64,000 nt of DNA from an uncultured Alistipes sp. (GTDB lineage: Bacteria > Bacteroidota > Bacteroidia > Bacteroidales > Rikenellaceae). The position numbers and the translations under genes are program-made. Location: assembly GCA_910584485.1 (NCBI GenBank), contig CAJUAV010000002.1:124001-188000 (forward strand), in the 5' to 3' direction. Below, piece after piece: positions 49,401 through 60,124 of this stretch. The notes below the pieces were generated by a model that was not told the DNA's origin, ran no database searches, and saw only the letters and a program-made list of their open reading frames with translations. Each line of letters opens with the position of its first letter. Within the stretch, counting starts at the first letter, position 1.

Positions 49401-51554
49401 CTATCGCAGGTAATCCTCGAAATAGTCGGTCACCTTCTGCATCAGGTGCACGCGATCCTTGCCCATCACGTTGTGTTCGTGAGTCGGATAGGGGAAATAG
49501 TCGACCTGCACCCCCGCGTCGATGCAGGCGCGCACGAAATTGAGGCTGTGCTGCCACACCACCGTCGGATCGATCGCCCCCTGGCAGATCAGCAGCTTGC
49601 CCCGCAGCTTTTCGGCCATCGGCAGCAGGCTCGTCGCGGCATACCCCTCGGGGTTGTTTTCGGGGGTCTCCATGTAGCGTTCGCCGTACATCACCTCGTA
49701 CCACTTCCAGTCGATCACGGGACCGCCCGCCACGCCGACCTTGAAGAGGTCGGGATAGTGCGTCATGAGTGAAATGGTCATGAAGCCGCCGAAGGACCAG
49801 CCGTGGACGCCGACCCGCGAACGGTCGGCCCACGGGTGCGAGAGCACCCACTCGAGCCCCTTCACCTGGTCCTCCATCTCGCATTGCCCCAGACGGCGGT
49901 GCGTCGCCTGCTCGTAGGCGAGGCCGCGATTCGAGGTGCCGCGGTTGTCCATCACGAAGACCACCCAGCCGCGCTGCGCCATGTACATCTCCCAGCGACG
50001 CAGCTGCGCCTGGAAGGTGTTCTGCACCATCTGCGAGTGGGGGCCGCCGTAGACATAGAGGATGACGGGGTATTTCTTCGTCGGATCGAAATCGTGCGGC
50101 TTGACGAGGCGGTAGTAGTTGTCGTACCGTCCGTCGGCGCTCCGAAGCGTTCCGAGCTCGATGGCGCCGTAGTTGAGCGCGGCACTCGGATCCTCGGCGC
50201 GGAACAGCTCGCGCGAGCGGCGTCCGTCCGCCGAGGTGAGACGCACCACGCGCGGCACCTCGAGCGACGAATAGTTGTCGAGCACATAACGGCCGTCGGG
50301 GCTGATGCGGCAGGTGTGCCACCCCGCATCGGGCGTGAGGCGCACCGTGCGGCCCGTACGGCGGTCGAGGCGGAAGAGGTGCTGCTCGACGGGCGAAACC
50401 TCGGCCGAATCATAGAAGATGTAACGGCCGTGCTCGGCGACCAGGCGGACGTCGGCATCGACGTTCGTCAGCCGTTCGAGCTGCCCCGAGGCGAGCGAAC
50501 CGAGGTAGAGGCTGCTGAAACCGTCGCGGTTGGAGGTCGTATAGATGAATTTGTCGGGGTCCTCCTTCAGAAAACGGATCGGGTGCTGCGGCTCGACGTA
50601 TTTCGGGTGCTCCTCCGTCAGGATCGTCCGCAGGAAACGGCCGTCGGCCGCATCGTACTCGTTCAGGTGCATGTGTTTCTGCGCGCGGTCGAGCACCTGC
50701 ACGTAGAGACGGTCCGAGGCGGGGCCCCAGCAGACATTCGTCAGGTAACGCTCCTCGTCGAAATCGGTCACGTCGAGCCACACGGTCGTGCCGCGCTCGA
50801 AATCGTACACCCCGACCGAGACGCGCTCCGACGCCATGCCGGCCATCGGATACTTGATCGAGACGAGCGAGCCCGTGCGCGTCGTCACGTCGAGGAGCGG
50901 AAAATCCGTCACGCGGTGTTCGTCCTTGCGGTAGAAGGCGGTCTTGCGGCCGTCGGGTGCGGGGAAGATGCCGCCCGAGATGCCGAACTCGTTGCGGCTG
51001 ACGGATTGACCGTTGACGATGTTGCGGTCCGCATCCTGCGTCACGGCCGTTTCGCGCCCCTCGGCATCGCACCGGTAGAGGTTGTTCGCCCGCGTGTAGA
51101 GGTAACCGCCGTCATCGAGCGGCACCACGGAGGCCGCCTTGTCGGGCAGCGGATGGCGGTAGACGACCCGATGCGCATCGAGGTCGATCCCCACGCGGTC
51201 GCGCCCCGCATAGAGCACCAGCAATCCCCGCTTCCAGCCGTAGGCGGGCATCCGCTCGAACTGCGTGCCGAGCAGCTCGTTCAGACGCGCCAGGGTCGTG
51301 CGCTCCGTGCGGCGTCCCGTGCGGGCGTCGACCGCATAGAGCACCTCCCCCTCGGAGCAGGTATAGACCGCCCCTTCGTCGCACCAGACGCACGGAAGGT
51401 TCGGCACCGCAAGCCCCTTGCCGAGCACCGCCTCCTCCATCGTAAGCAGGCGCAGCGAATCGGCCGACGGTGCGGGGGCTGCGGATCGTACGGGTTGTGC
51501 GGCTGCTGCGGCCGCCGTTATCGTCGCTAACATGTATCTCCAGATTTTCTTCAT
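49401..51554 (-). CDS. Dipeptidyl peptidase IV-family serine peptidase (S9)
   Basis: A 717-residue periplasmic peptidase that removes N-terminal dipeptides, usually after Pro or Ala. A signal peptide opens at the ATG at 51554 (MKKIWRYMLATITAAAAAAQ). Residues about 60-460 are the eight-blade propeller (for example FPAPDGRKTAFYRKDEHRV). The catalytic domain has the Ser in HGWSFGGFM, the Asp in GAIDPTVVW and the His in PTHEHNVMG. Such enzymes process peptides in asaccharolytic gut Bacteroidales. It has an exact-spaced promoter at 51578-51609. Confidence 0.93.
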   Translation of the reverse strand: MKKIWRYMLATITAAAAAAQPVRSAAPAPSADSLRLLTMEEAVLGKGLAVPNLPCVWCDEGAVYTCSEGEVLYAVDARTGRRTERTTLARLNELLGTQFERMPAYGWKRGLLVLYAGRDRVGIDLDAHRVVYRHPLPDKAASVVPLDDGGYLYTRANNLYRCDAEGRETAVTQDADRNIVNGQSVSRNEFGISGGIFPAPDGRKTAFYRKDEHRVTDFPLLDVTTRTGSLVSIKYPMAGMASERVSVGVYDFERGTTVWLDVTDFDEERYLTNVCWGPASDRLYVQVLDRAQKHMHLNEYDAADGRFLRTILTEEHPKYVEPQHPIRFLKEDPDKFIYTTSNRDGFSSLYLGSLASGQLERLTNVDADVRLVAEHGRYIFYDSAEVSPVEQHLFRLDRRTGRTVRLTPDAGWHTCRISPDGRYVLDNYSSLEVPRVVRLTSADGRRSRELFRAEDPSAALNYGAIELGTLRSADGRYDNYYRLVKPHDFDPTKKYPVILYVYGGPHSQMVQNTFQAQLRRWEMYMAQRGWVVFVMDNRGTSNRGLAYEQATHRRLGQCEMEDQVKGLEWVLSHPWADRSRVGVHGWSFGGFMTISLMTHYPDLFKVGVAGGPVIDWKWYEVMYGERYMETPENNPEGYAATSLLPMAEKLRGKLLICQGAIDPTVVWQHSLNFVRACIDAGVQVDYFPYPTHEHNVMGKDRVHLMQKVTDYFEDYLR

Positions 51555-51577
51555 GGGTCGGGTTGTTGAATCGATCG

Positions 51578-51609
51578 TAAAAATACGGTTAATTCCGCAA
51601 CCGTGCAAA
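51578..51609 (-). promoter_or_regulatory. Promoter for the DPP-IV gene
   Basis: Minus strand: TTTG (51609-51606), 20-nt spacer, TATTTTTA (51585-51578). One mismatch in the -7 box; 24 nt before the ATG. Confidence 0.75.
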
Positions 51610-52130
51610 CGCGCGCAGCGAAAACCGACGTAAAAAAAGGCGTTATGCGCATGAAGGCGGGCTTTGCGGCAGAGGCGTAGATGCTCCTTGCAGACTGCTT
51701 TCGGAACGGAAAGCGCGTTTTCGGGCGGTCGCTATTCACCGAGCCGTAAGCCATGGTTCACGGCAGGTACGCGCCGCAGGATTCGATGCCCCGAGGCAAC
51801 GGCGGACAGATGCGGCTTTCGGCAGGGACGAGGTTCTTGCGTTCGCAGCCGCTCATCCGTAAAGGTGCGCTACTTACGGCTGTAAGGAGCGTGCGTTTCG
51901 CAGATTGTAGCCTCGATTAAAATCACGCCTGCATAGCTATTCGCAACTTTCGGCTGCAAAGAGCGAACGATTGTTTTTTGCAAAGACAGCGCGCAATCGC
52001 TCTTCAGCGAAAATCCGCCACTTCCAGCGGCACGTTGCGGACGGCTCACCACTTGCAGGCAACACTTTGCAGGTGGAGGCGGACGCCAAAAAGAGAGCTC
52101 GCAGAATCTCTTTTTTCTTGCAAAAGATGG
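51610..52130. other. Intergenic stretch with no recognised gene
   Basis: About 520 nt. It lacks the palindromic modules and shows no promoter-gene arrangement. TGCAAAGAGCGAACGATTG and TGTAAGGAGCGTGCGTTTC, about 75 nt apart, look like degenerate direct repeats. Possibly the remains of a decayed gene or RNA. Confidence 0.4.
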
Positions 52131-52167
52131 GATAAATAAAAATAAATTTCTAAATTTGTTGTACAGG

Positions 52168-52288
52168 CTGTCAGGCTCTGTAAAGTTCGGCTAAAGACGT
52201 TTTAAAAATCATCGCAAACAGTCGGAACCCATAACGCGGTTCACGACTCGGTGATTTATGTCTTTGGCCGAACAAAAAGACAGAGCAG
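52168..52288 (+). ncRNA. Hairpin RNA family, copy 2
   Basis: 121 nt, identical base for base to the copy at 60771-60891 on the other strand. Stems: GCTCTGT/ACAGAGC, GTTCGGC/GCCGAAC, AAAGAC/GTCTTT, AAATCA-CG/CG-TGATTT, and the invariant inner hairpin GTCG-AACC/GGTT-CGAC around CATAACGC. TAAATTTG at 52151-52158 lies 9 nt before the 5' end, as in the other copies. It transcribes into the adjacent repeat array. Confidence 0.65.
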
Positions 52289-52860
52289 TCGATGGACCGC
52301 GTTATCCCATCCTGACGCGGAACGCCGTTTGAACGGCGTGTGCCGTCCGCCGTACCGAGCGGCGGACGGCAGCGTCGGATTGCTTTTGTCCCGTCAGCGA
52401 ACTCGCACATATGTGCGGCAGCCCGCAGCCGCCCATTGGCGGAGAGCTGCATTTCGCCGAAGGGCTTGTGCAGATCCCTCCGCTCGGCTGCAGGCTGAAC
52501 CGGCGATTGCATGTCCGAATGGCGATGGCGCAAGCCATCGGCGGGCCGCAGCTTCGCCCCGCGAAGGCCCGCTTCGTAACCGTCGCGTCCCTTCGCAAGC
52601 TGCGTCCAGATAATACGGCAGCTTGCAGTTGAACATGCCGTATGGCTCGACGTCGCAGACGTCTGCGGGCCGAAGCCTCCCGCAGCGGAGGCCCGCAGTT
52701 TTGACAAACATGCGTGCGCTCCGCAGGCTTCGAACCGAATGAAACCCGTTTTCGTGCAACCAGCTTGCGAGACCGTGTGCCATGCAGCCGAGCCGAAATT
52801 TCTCCTGGCGAATGCCCGCAACCGCTCCTTGCGTGGCTCTTCGAAAGCCGCATCCCGCAT
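52289..52860. repeat. Palindromic repeat array 7
   Basis: About 570 bp: hairpins CCGCGT/ACGCGG and ACGCCGTT/AACGGCGT, the GCCGTCCGCCG module, inverted GCAGCCCGCAGCC, GATGGCGCAAGCCATC, the inverted GCGGGCCGCAGCTTCGC module, and the GGGCCGAAGCCTCCC module. Bases about 52135-52690, including the hairpin RNA, form an inverted repeat with about 60360-60925. Confidence 0.85.
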
Positions 52861-53030
52861 AAAAACAGGCTCCAGAGCAACAGATTTCCGCTCCGCCGCG
52901 GATTGTCAGAGCAGGACAAAAAGTCCTGAACAAACACATCATCCGCCCCATATACGTAACATTCGCCACATAATCGCTCTATTTTACCACATCGACACGC
53001 GCGAGCGAGCCTCGAACAGTAAAATCGGGC

Positions 53031-53038
53031 TACTTTTG
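53031..53038 (+). promoter_or_regulatory. -7 box for acpP
   Basis: TACTTTTG, exact consensus, 41 nt before the acpP ATG. No convincing -33 box at the usual distance. Confidence 0.6.
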
Positions 53039-53079
53039 CCTCCCGAAACTATTTTCGCAAAACCAAAATCAGTACCACC

Positions 53080-53316
53080 ATGTCCGAAATCCAAAACAAG
53101 GTAACGGAAATCATCGTGAACAAACTGGGTGTCAAGGCTGCCGAGGTAACTCCCGAAGCCAGCTTCACGACCCACCTGGGCGCAGACTCGCTCGATACGG
53201 TCGAGCTCATCATGGAGTTCGAGCGCGAGTTCGGCATCCAGATTCCCGATGACGACGCAGCCACGATCACCACGGTCGGCGAAGCCGTCGCCTACATCGA
53301 AAGCCACACGAAATAG
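53080..53316 (+). CDS. acpP: Acyl carrier protein
   Basis: A 78-residue acidic carrier of acyl chains in fatty acid synthesis. The phosphopantetheine Ser is in LGADSLDTVELIMEFE, the standard motif. Length and four-helix pattern (IIVNKLGV; IPDDDAATITTVGEA) are those of a housekeeping ACP. It has its own -7 box and a terminator-like hairpin at 53381-53405. It is the first gene of the 53-60 kb lipid cluster. Confidence 0.95.
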   Translation: MSEIQNKVTEIIVNKLGVKAAEVTPEASFTTHLGADSLDTVELIMEFEREFGIQIPDDDAATITTVGEAVAYIESHTK

Positions 53317-53380
53317 GCCCGCGAACCCTTCGCGCACATGTATTCGGAATCGGCGACTGCGGGATCGGCCCGCCTCTGTC

Positions 53381-53405
53381 CGCGGCCTTTTCGGCCGCGT
53401 CTTTT
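53381..53405 (+). terminator. Terminator of acpP
   Basis: Stem CGCGGCC with GGCCGCG around a TTTTC-type loop, followed by T-CTTTT. The rest of the 367-nt gap to the next gene shows no other feature. Confidence 0.7.
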
Positions 53406-53684
53406 GCCCGCCTGTCGGCGGTTGCATTCCTTGCAGCCGCAGCAGGCAGCAGCCGTACGGGCACTCCGCCCCGACCGCGCCATTCCGCAACATAACGACC
53501 TCGGATCGGCTCTTTGCACCCGAACCCGAGGTCGTTCGTTTCCGATCGACACCCTCCATGCGACGGTCGACTCGATCCGCGACACGCGACTTCTCGAACG
53601 AAAGACCGCGAACCGTGGCGCTTTCGACGGTCGGATGCGACGACGGAGACCTTTTCATTGTTTCATTTCACCTTTTTCGACAAG

Positions 53685-55331
53685 ATGAAATCCATTATCA
53701 CACGATTCGAAGAGACGGTTAAAACGTGCTGGGAACAGCCCGCACTGAACGATTACAGACACGCCACGCAAAGCTACGGCGAACTGGCGGCCGAAATCGA
53801 AACCATGCACCTGCTGTGGCGCGCCGCCGGCCTCGGCGACGGCGACAAGATCGCCCTCAATGCGCACAGCTCCGCCAACTGGATCACCACCTTCATGGCC
53901 ACCGTTACGGGCGGCTTCATCGGCGTGCAGCTCTTCAACGGCTACACGCCCCGCGATACGCAGCATCTGGTCGACCACTCGGACAGCCGGATTCTCTACA
54001 CCGAAAAGTCGATCTTCGACAAGATGAATTTCGACGCCATGCCGCAGCTGCTCGGCGCCATCGACATGAAGAGCGGCGAGCTGCTCGCAGCCCGCGGCAC
54101 CTTCGCCGAGCTTTACGCCTCGCGTCATGCACTCCTCGCCGAGCGCTACCCCGCAGGCTTCGGCCCGAATGACGTCGCCTATGCCGCCCGCCCGATGGAG
54201 GAGGTCTGCGGCATCAACTACACCTCTGGATCGACCGGCAACCCCAAGGGAGTCATGCTCACGATCGGCAACTTCAGCGCCAACGTCGACAACATCATCG
54301 AGCGGGGATTCCCCTACCGACGCGGCGAGCGCTACTTGAGCATCCTGCCCCTGGCCCACATCTTCGGCCTGACCGTAGACGGCATCATGCCGCTTTGCGT
54401 CGGCATGCACCTGACGATCCTCTGCGTGCTGCCGATCCCATCGACCCTGAAAACGGCCCTCTGCGAGATACGGCCGCGGCTGCTCTTCGCCGTGCCGCTC
54501 ATGTTGAGCAAGATGGTCGAGTACACGATCGGCGAGTTCGTCCACAGCAAGACGGGCATCGAGCGACTCGCACACCACGAAAGCCATCCCGATTTCTGCG
54601 AGGCGCTGCGCCTGATCTTCATGAACGCCTTCGGCGGCCGCTGCGAGGTCATCATCACGGGCGGCGCCGCCATTCCTCCCGAACTCGAAAAGCTGCTGGC
54701 GGTGGAGCTCCGCGTACCCTTCGCCACGGGCTACGGCATGACCGAGTGCGCCCCCGTCATTTCGATGGGCCACCCGAACCACTACAAGCTCAAATCGTGC
54801 GGCGAGTGTCTCGAATCCTACGAGACGAAGATCAACTCGGCCGATCCGCTCAACATCGCGGGCGAATTGTGGGTCAAAGGTCCCTGCGTCTTCAAGGGTT
54901 ACTACAAGAACCCCGAGGCAACCGCCGCCGCCTTCACCGAAGATGGGTGGTTCCGTACGGGCGACCTCGGCACGATCGACGAGGAGCGCACGCTCTTCCT
55001 CGTGGGACGCTGCAAGCACATGATTCTTTCGTCGAACGGTCAGAACATATTCCCCGAGGAGATCGAGGTGCTGCTCAACCAGCTGCCCTACGTGGCCGAG
55101 TCGCTCATCGTACCGCGCGAAAACCGCCTGATCGCCCTCGTGGTGCCGAAACAGGAGCTGCTGACGAGCGATTCGATCGACAGCGCTTCGCTGCGCGAGA
55201 TCATGAACCGCAACATCCACGATCTGAACCAGCAGATTCCCCAGTATTCGCAGGTCGCCGACTACGAGCTGATGAACGATCCCTTCGCCAAAACGCCGAA
55301 GGGCAGTATCAAGCGCTTCATGTATTCGTAG
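53685..55331 (+). CDS. Acyl-CoA/acyl-ACP synthetase (AMP-dependent ligase)
   Basis: A 548-residue ANL-superfamily enzyme that activates a fatty acid with ATP. The P-loop is NYTSGSTGNPKGVML, A5 is ATGYGMTECAPV, A7 is DGWFRTGDLGTID, and A10 has the catalytic Lys in PKGSIKRF. No signal peptide, so it is cytoplasmic or membrane-associated. The start at 53685 (MKSIITRFEE) is chosen because the upstream open frame is unconserved-looking GC-rich sequence. Position beside acpP and near fabF suggests recycling of exogenous fatty acids. It is closed by a terminator. Confidence 0.9.
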   Translation: MKSIITRFEETVKTCWEQPALNDYRHATQSYGELAAEIETMHLLWRAAGLGDGDKIALNAHSSANWITTFMATVTGGFIGVQLFNGYTPRDTQHLVDHSDSRILYTEKSIFDKMNFDAMPQLLGAIDMKSGELLAARGTFAELYASRHALLAERYPAGFGPNDVAYAARPMEEVCGINYTSGSTGNPKGVMLTIGNFSANVDNIIERGFPYRRGERYLSILPLAHIFGLTVDGIMPLCVGMHLTILCVLPIPSTLKTALCEIRPRLLFAVPLMLSKMVEYTIGEFVHSKTGIERLAHHESHPDFCEALRLIFMNAFGGRCEVIITGGAAIPPELEKLLAVELRVPFATGYGMTECAPVISMGHPNHYKLKSCGECLESYETKINSADPLNIAGELWVKGPCVFKGYYKNPEATAAAFTEDGWFRTGDLGTIDEERTLFLVGRCKHMILSSNGQNIFPEEIEVLLNQLPYVAESLIVPRENRLIALVVPKQELLTSDSIDSASLREIMNRNIHDLNQQIPQYSQVADYELMNDPFAKTPKGSIKRFMYS

Positions 55332-55354
55332 GGAGCGGCTTTCGATCCTTGTTC

Positions 55355-55394
55355 GATCCCGAGACCGATCTGCATCGGTCCCGGGATTTTTTTT
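55355..55394 (+). terminator. Terminator of the acyl-CoA synthetase gene
   Basis: Stem GATCCCG-GACCGAT with ATCGGTC-CGGGAT followed by eight or more T residues. A repeat array starts immediately after. Confidence 0.92.
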
Positions 55395-55399
55395 ATGCG

Positions 55400-55985
55400 A
55401 GGAAGGGCGGCCGGAGGAGAAGCGAAAGCGGACGCCCGCGCCGGAGCTGCGGGGCGCCGTGCTATTGCGCGAACCCGTTCGGGCCGAAGCCTGCGGAGCG
55501 CACGCATGATGCGGACGCGAAATGCGGGCCTCCGCAAGCGGGAGGCTTTGGCCCGCCGATTTCGCAGGGATCGAATCGATCAGGCTATGTGCGATTTACG
55601 GTTCGGATTGCTTTCATTCGATCCGCAGCTTGCGAAACGCACGCAACGAACAGACGCGAGTTGCGGGCCTTCGCGGGGCGAAGCTGCGGCCCGCCGCACC
55701 TGCGTGCGATTCCCTTTCAGCCCTCCGCCAGGGGGCTGCTGCGGGATGCCGTGCTATCGCACGAATTTGCTCCCGAGGCAGAACATGCGGAGGAGCTGCC
55801 ACGCAAAACCCCGTTTCAACAAGGGCTCCTGCGGGCTGCCACACATACGCGCGAACCGTTTCTCGGATCGAAGCCCGCGAAGGAGCTGCGACAAAATAAA
55901 ACAGCTCTTCAATGGCAGGCGGCGGCGGGCCAGCGCTCCCTCCCTCTCGGCCTGCAAACGGCGAACGGCATGCGCCGCATGCGCT
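55400..55985. repeat. Palindromic repeat array 8
   Basis: About 585 bp between the ligase terminator and the LytTR terminator. It includes the GCGGGCCTCCGC...GGAGGCTTTGGCCCGC module near 55526, the connector plus GCGGGCCTTCGCGGGGC module near 55625-55695, and several CTGCGGG(A/C)TGCC fragments. No gene is supported. Confidence 0.83.
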
Positions 55986-55999
55986 ATTCGCTGCCCGAC

Positions 56000-56035
56000 A
56001 AAAAAAAGGAATGCGCCCCGGCGCATTCCCTTCCG
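56000..56035 (-). terminator. Terminator of the LytTR gene
   Basis: Minus strand: GGGAATGCGCC paired with GGCGCATTCC, then eight T residues. It lies 22 nt past the stop at 56057. Confidence 0.9.
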
Positions 56036-56056
56036 TATTCCCGACCATGCGGCCCG

Positions 56057-56968
56057 CTACTCGGTCGCCGCTTCCGCCGTCGGCAGCGGCGGACAGGCCG
56101 AGGCGGCCACCAGCTCCGTCACCGCTTTATAATAGCTCTTCGAGACGGGGATCTGTTTGGCGTCGGCGTGCGTCAGCACGATCGTCGCACGATCGTGATT
56201 GTTCTTATAGAACTTGATTTTGTGCGTGTTGACGATGTAGGAGCGATGACAGCGGATGAGGGCCGTCCCCGCCAGCGACTCCTCGATGCGCTGCGTCTTG
56301 CAGCGAAGCATGTAGCTTACCAGTTTGCCGTCCAGCTCGTAATAGATGCGCACATAGTTGTCCTGCGACTCGATGTAGTAGAGCGTATCGGCATCGACCG
56401 ACATCTTCAGCACGCCGTTGTTGTCGTTGAAATGGACCAGTCGCGAACCGCCCGCCTCTTGCTCGAGCGCACGGTTGAGCTTCATCAGGTTCAGCTCCTC
56501 GGCCTGCACGCGATAGCCTGCATAGAGGGTGATGATCGTATAGGGGATGGCCAGAATCAGCGCGACGCAGAAGAAGACGCGCAGCACGAGCCGGGCATCG
56601 ATCGCCGTGCCGCGCAGCTCGAACCCAGCGGTGAAGAGCAGGTAGATCAGCGCGACGGCCAGAAACTCCCCGACGATCCAAAGCAGGTAACCCCGCACGG
56701 TCAATGCGCGCACCGAGTGGACCCGATAGAGCAGGTATTTGCTCCCGAGCATCACCACGAGCCCGACCGCATAGAAGGCCAGCGTCGCCAGAAAATGCGA
56801 AAGCGGGCGCAGGCCGAACCAGGCGGTCGCCGAGAAGGGGCGGTAGATCGCCATGAAGAGGATCGAAAAGAGCACGATGAAAAGCACCGATTCGAGCAGG
56901 TATTTTTTCCGCAGCAAAAACTTGGGAACTTCCATGAACATATTGTTTTCCGAGGCGAAGATAATCAT
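56057..56968 (-). CDS. Membrane-bound LytTR transcription regulator
   Basis: A 303-residue protein. Four hydrophobic helices occupy residues about 24-165 (LLESVLFIVLFSILFMAIY; LATLAFYAVGLVVML; LWIVGEFLAVALIYLLF; VFFCVALILAIPYTIITLY). The C-terminal 100 residues are a LytTR DNA-binding domain (DADTLYYIESQDNYVRIYYE; LIRCHRSYIVNTHKIKFYKN; IPVSKSYYKAV). Such one-component regulators have no receiver domain and bind DNA from the membrane. It is divergent from fabF across 212 nt, so fabF is a candidate target. In-frame ATGs at 56941 and 56935 are alternative starts. Confidence 0.88.
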   Translation of the reverse strand: MIIFASENNMFMEVPKFLLRKKYLLESVLFIVLFSILFMAIYRPFSATAWFGLRPLSHFLATLAFYAVGLVVMLGSKYLLYRVHSVRALTVRGYLLWIVGEFLAVALIYLLFTAGFELRGTAIDARLVLRVFFCVALILAIPYTIITLYAGYRVQAEELNLMKLNRALEQEAGGSRLVHFNDNNGVLKMSVDADTLYYIESQDNYVRIYYELDGKLVSYMLRCKTQRIEESLAGTALIRCHRSYIVNTHKIKFYKNNHDRATIVLTHADAKQIPVSKSYYKAVTELVAASACPPLPTAEAATE

Positions 56969-57072
56969 ATTTTTTCAATTATGAAAACCCGCAATCCGCC
57001 ACCGTATACCGTTCATTCGCCACAAACACGCCCTGTCTGCCACATTTTCGCGGAGATGCCGGTCGGAAAACC

Positions 57073-57080
57073 TACTTTTG
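57073..57080 (+). promoter_or_regulatory. -7 box for the fabF operon
   Basis: TACTTTTG, exact consensus, 100 nt before fabF. The -33 region is poor, which would fit dependence on an activator such as the divergent LytTR protein. Confidence 0.55.
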
Positions 57081-57180
57081 CGGCGCGGGAACGGATTGCG
57101 CGTGCCGTGCGCCGTGCGATTCACGACCCGACGGCCGTCGGAGACGACCGCCGAACAAGCAACAACACATATCATTTAAT

Positions 57181-58422
<1,242 letters not shown>

Positions 58423-58435
58423 AAACCGTTCGATC

Positions 58436-58867
58436 ATGACACGCGAAGAGCTCAAATCGTACCTTCCCCACCGCGAGCCGATGCTGCTCGTGGACGAAAT
58501 CGTCATCGAAGAGGAGGGCGTACGCGGATATTACCACGTCACGGGCGAGGAGTTTTTCCTCAAGGGCCATTTCCCGGGCTACCCCGTCGTGCCGGGCGTC
58601 ATCCTCTGCGAGATCATGGCCCAGTCGGGTTCGATGCTCGTCAAGGACCAGCTGCAGGGGCGCACGCCCCTCTATGCGGGGATCGACGGCGCCCGCTTCA
58701 AGCGCGCCGTGCGTCCGGGCGACACGATCGAAATCCGCGCCCGCATCATCAGCTGCCGCCGCACCCTCGTGCAGATCGATGCCGAAGCCTCGGTCGACGG
58801 ACAGCCCTGTTGCAGCGGCAAGCTCTCGTTCATGCTGATCGACAACGACAAACTTAACAAGGAATAA
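58436..58867 (+). CDS. fabZ: 3-hydroxyacyl-ACP dehydratase
   Basis: A 143-residue hot-dog fold enzyme. The start LPHREPMLLVDEI and the active-site block FFLKGHFPGYPVVPGVILCE (catalytic His, and Glu of ILCEIMAQ) are those of FabZ. It removes water from 3-hydroxyacyl-ACP. It lies 13 nt after fabF and 6 nt before fabG. Confidence 0.93.
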   Translation: MTREELKSYLPHREPMLLVDEIVIEEEGVRGYYHVTGEEFFLKGHFPGYPVVPGVILCEIMAQSGSMLVKDQLQGRTPLYAGIDGARFKRAVRPGDTIEIRARIISCRRTLVQIDAEASVDGQPCCSGKLSFMLIDNDKLNKE

Positions 58868-58873
58868 ACCGTT

Positions 58874-59620
58874 ATGAAACTTTTGGAAGGAAAAGTGGCG
58901 CTCGTCACGGGTGCCGCACGCGGCATCGGCAAGGCTATCGCAATGCGTTTCGCCGCCGAAGGCGCCGACATCGCCTTCACCGATCTGAAGATCGACGAGG
59001 CAGGCCGCGCCACCGAGGCGGAGATCGCCGCTCTCGGCGTACGCGTGAAGGCTTACGCCTCGAACGCCGCCGATTTCGAGGCGACGCACGCCGTCGTAGC
59101 CGAGGTACAGCAGGATTTCGGCCGCATCGACATTCTGGTCAACAACGCCGGTATTACGAAGGATACGCTCATGATGCGCATGACCGAACAGCAGTGGGAT
59201 GCCGTGCTGACGGTCAACCTCAAGTCGGCCTTCAATTTCATCCACGCCGTAACGCCCGTCATGGCGCGTCAGCGCGGCGGCTCGATCATCAACATGTCGT
59301 CGGTCGTCGGCGTGAGCGGCAATGCCGGTCAGTGCAACTACTCCGCATCGAAGGCGGGCATGATCGGTCTTGCGAAATCGATCGCCAAGGAGATGGGCCC
59401 GCGCGGGGTTCGCGCCAACTGCATCGCCCCGGGCTTCATCATCACCGACATGACCGCCGCCCTCCCCGAAGAGGTGCGCGAGGCATGGGCCAAGCAGATT
59501 CCGCTGCGTCGCGGCGGTACGCCCGAGGATGTGGCCAACGTAGCCCTCTTCCTCGCATCGGATCTTTCGTCGTACGTGAGCGGTCAGGTGATCCACTGCT
59601 GCGGCGGCATGAACTGCTAA
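58874..59620 (+). CDS. fabG: 3-oxoacyl-ACP reductase
   Basis: A 248-residue SDR. Cofactor motif TGAARGIGKAI, NNAGITKDTLMMRM, catalytic Ser in NMSSVVGVSGN and the Tyr-x-x-x-Lys pair in NYSASKAGMIG. The end (FLASDLSSYVSGQVIHCCGG) is typical of FabG, which reduces 3-oxoacyl-ACP with NADPH. It sits between fabZ and the thioesterase in the operon. Confidence 0.94.
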   Translation: MKLLEGKVALVTGAARGIGKAIAMRFAAEGADIAFTDLKIDEAGRATEAEIAALGVRVKAYASNAADFEATHAVVAEVQQDFGRIDILVNNAGITKDTLMMRMTEQQWDAVLTVNLKSAFNFIHAVTPVMARQRGGSIINMSSVVGVSGNAGQCNYSASKAGMIGLAKSIAKEMGPRGVRANCIAPGFIITDMTAALPEEVREAWAKQIPLRRGGTPEDVANVALFLASDLSSYVSGQVIHCCGGMNC

Positions 59621-59633
59621 ACGAAGGCTTCTC

Positions 59634-60062
59634 ATGCTCCGCTTCGACACCAAACTCCGCGTGTGGTACAAACACACCGACCAGATGGGCATCTGCCACC
59701 ACTCGAACTACATCTGCTATTTCGAGGCGGCTCGCAGCGACATGATGCGCGCCATGGGCCTTTCGTATGCCGAGGTCGAGGCGCGGGGATTGATGATGCC
59801 GATTCTGGAGGTGCAGTCGCGGTATCGCAAGCCCGCCTATTTCGACGAAGTGCTGACGATCCGCGTACGGCTCGAAGAGCTGCCCGTGACGCGCATCAAT
59901 TTCTACTACGAAATCTACAACGAGGCGCAGGAGCTGCTCAACACGGGTTGGACGCAGCTGGGCTTCATGGACAGCGTCACGCGCCGTCCCTGCCGCTGCC
60001 CCGAATGGTTTCTGGAAAAGATCCGCGAACACTGGGACGACACGGCCGACACGAGTCTGTAA
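59634..60062 (+). CDS. Acyl-CoA/acyl-ACP thioesterase (4HBT, YbgC-like)
   Basis: A 142-residue single hot-dog domain. The catalytic Asp is in YKHTDQMGICHHSNYICYFE, the family's usual start, and a second pattern is RYRKPAYFDEVLTIRVRLEE. It releases acyl chains from CoA or ACP. As last gene of the fab operon it probably sets release or recycling of products. It is followed 17 nt later by a strong terminator. Confidence 0.9.
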   Translation: MLRFDTKLRVWYKHTDQMGICHHSNYICYFEAARSDMMRAMGLSYAEVEARGLMMPILEVQSRYRKPAYFDEVLTIRVRLEELPVTRINFYYEIYNEAQELLNTGWTQLGFMDSVTRRPCRCPEWFLEKIREHWDDTADTSL

Positions 60063-60079
60063 ACAGTGATTTTCAACAG

Positions 60080-60119
60080 CGCCCCGAACCTTTGAAACGG
60101 TTCGGGGCGTCGTTTTTTT
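60080..60119 (+). terminator. Terminator of the fabF operon
   Basis: Stem CGCCCCGAACC with GGTTCGGGGCG, then TCG and seven T residues. Confidence 0.92.
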
Positions 60120-60124
60120 ATGAT

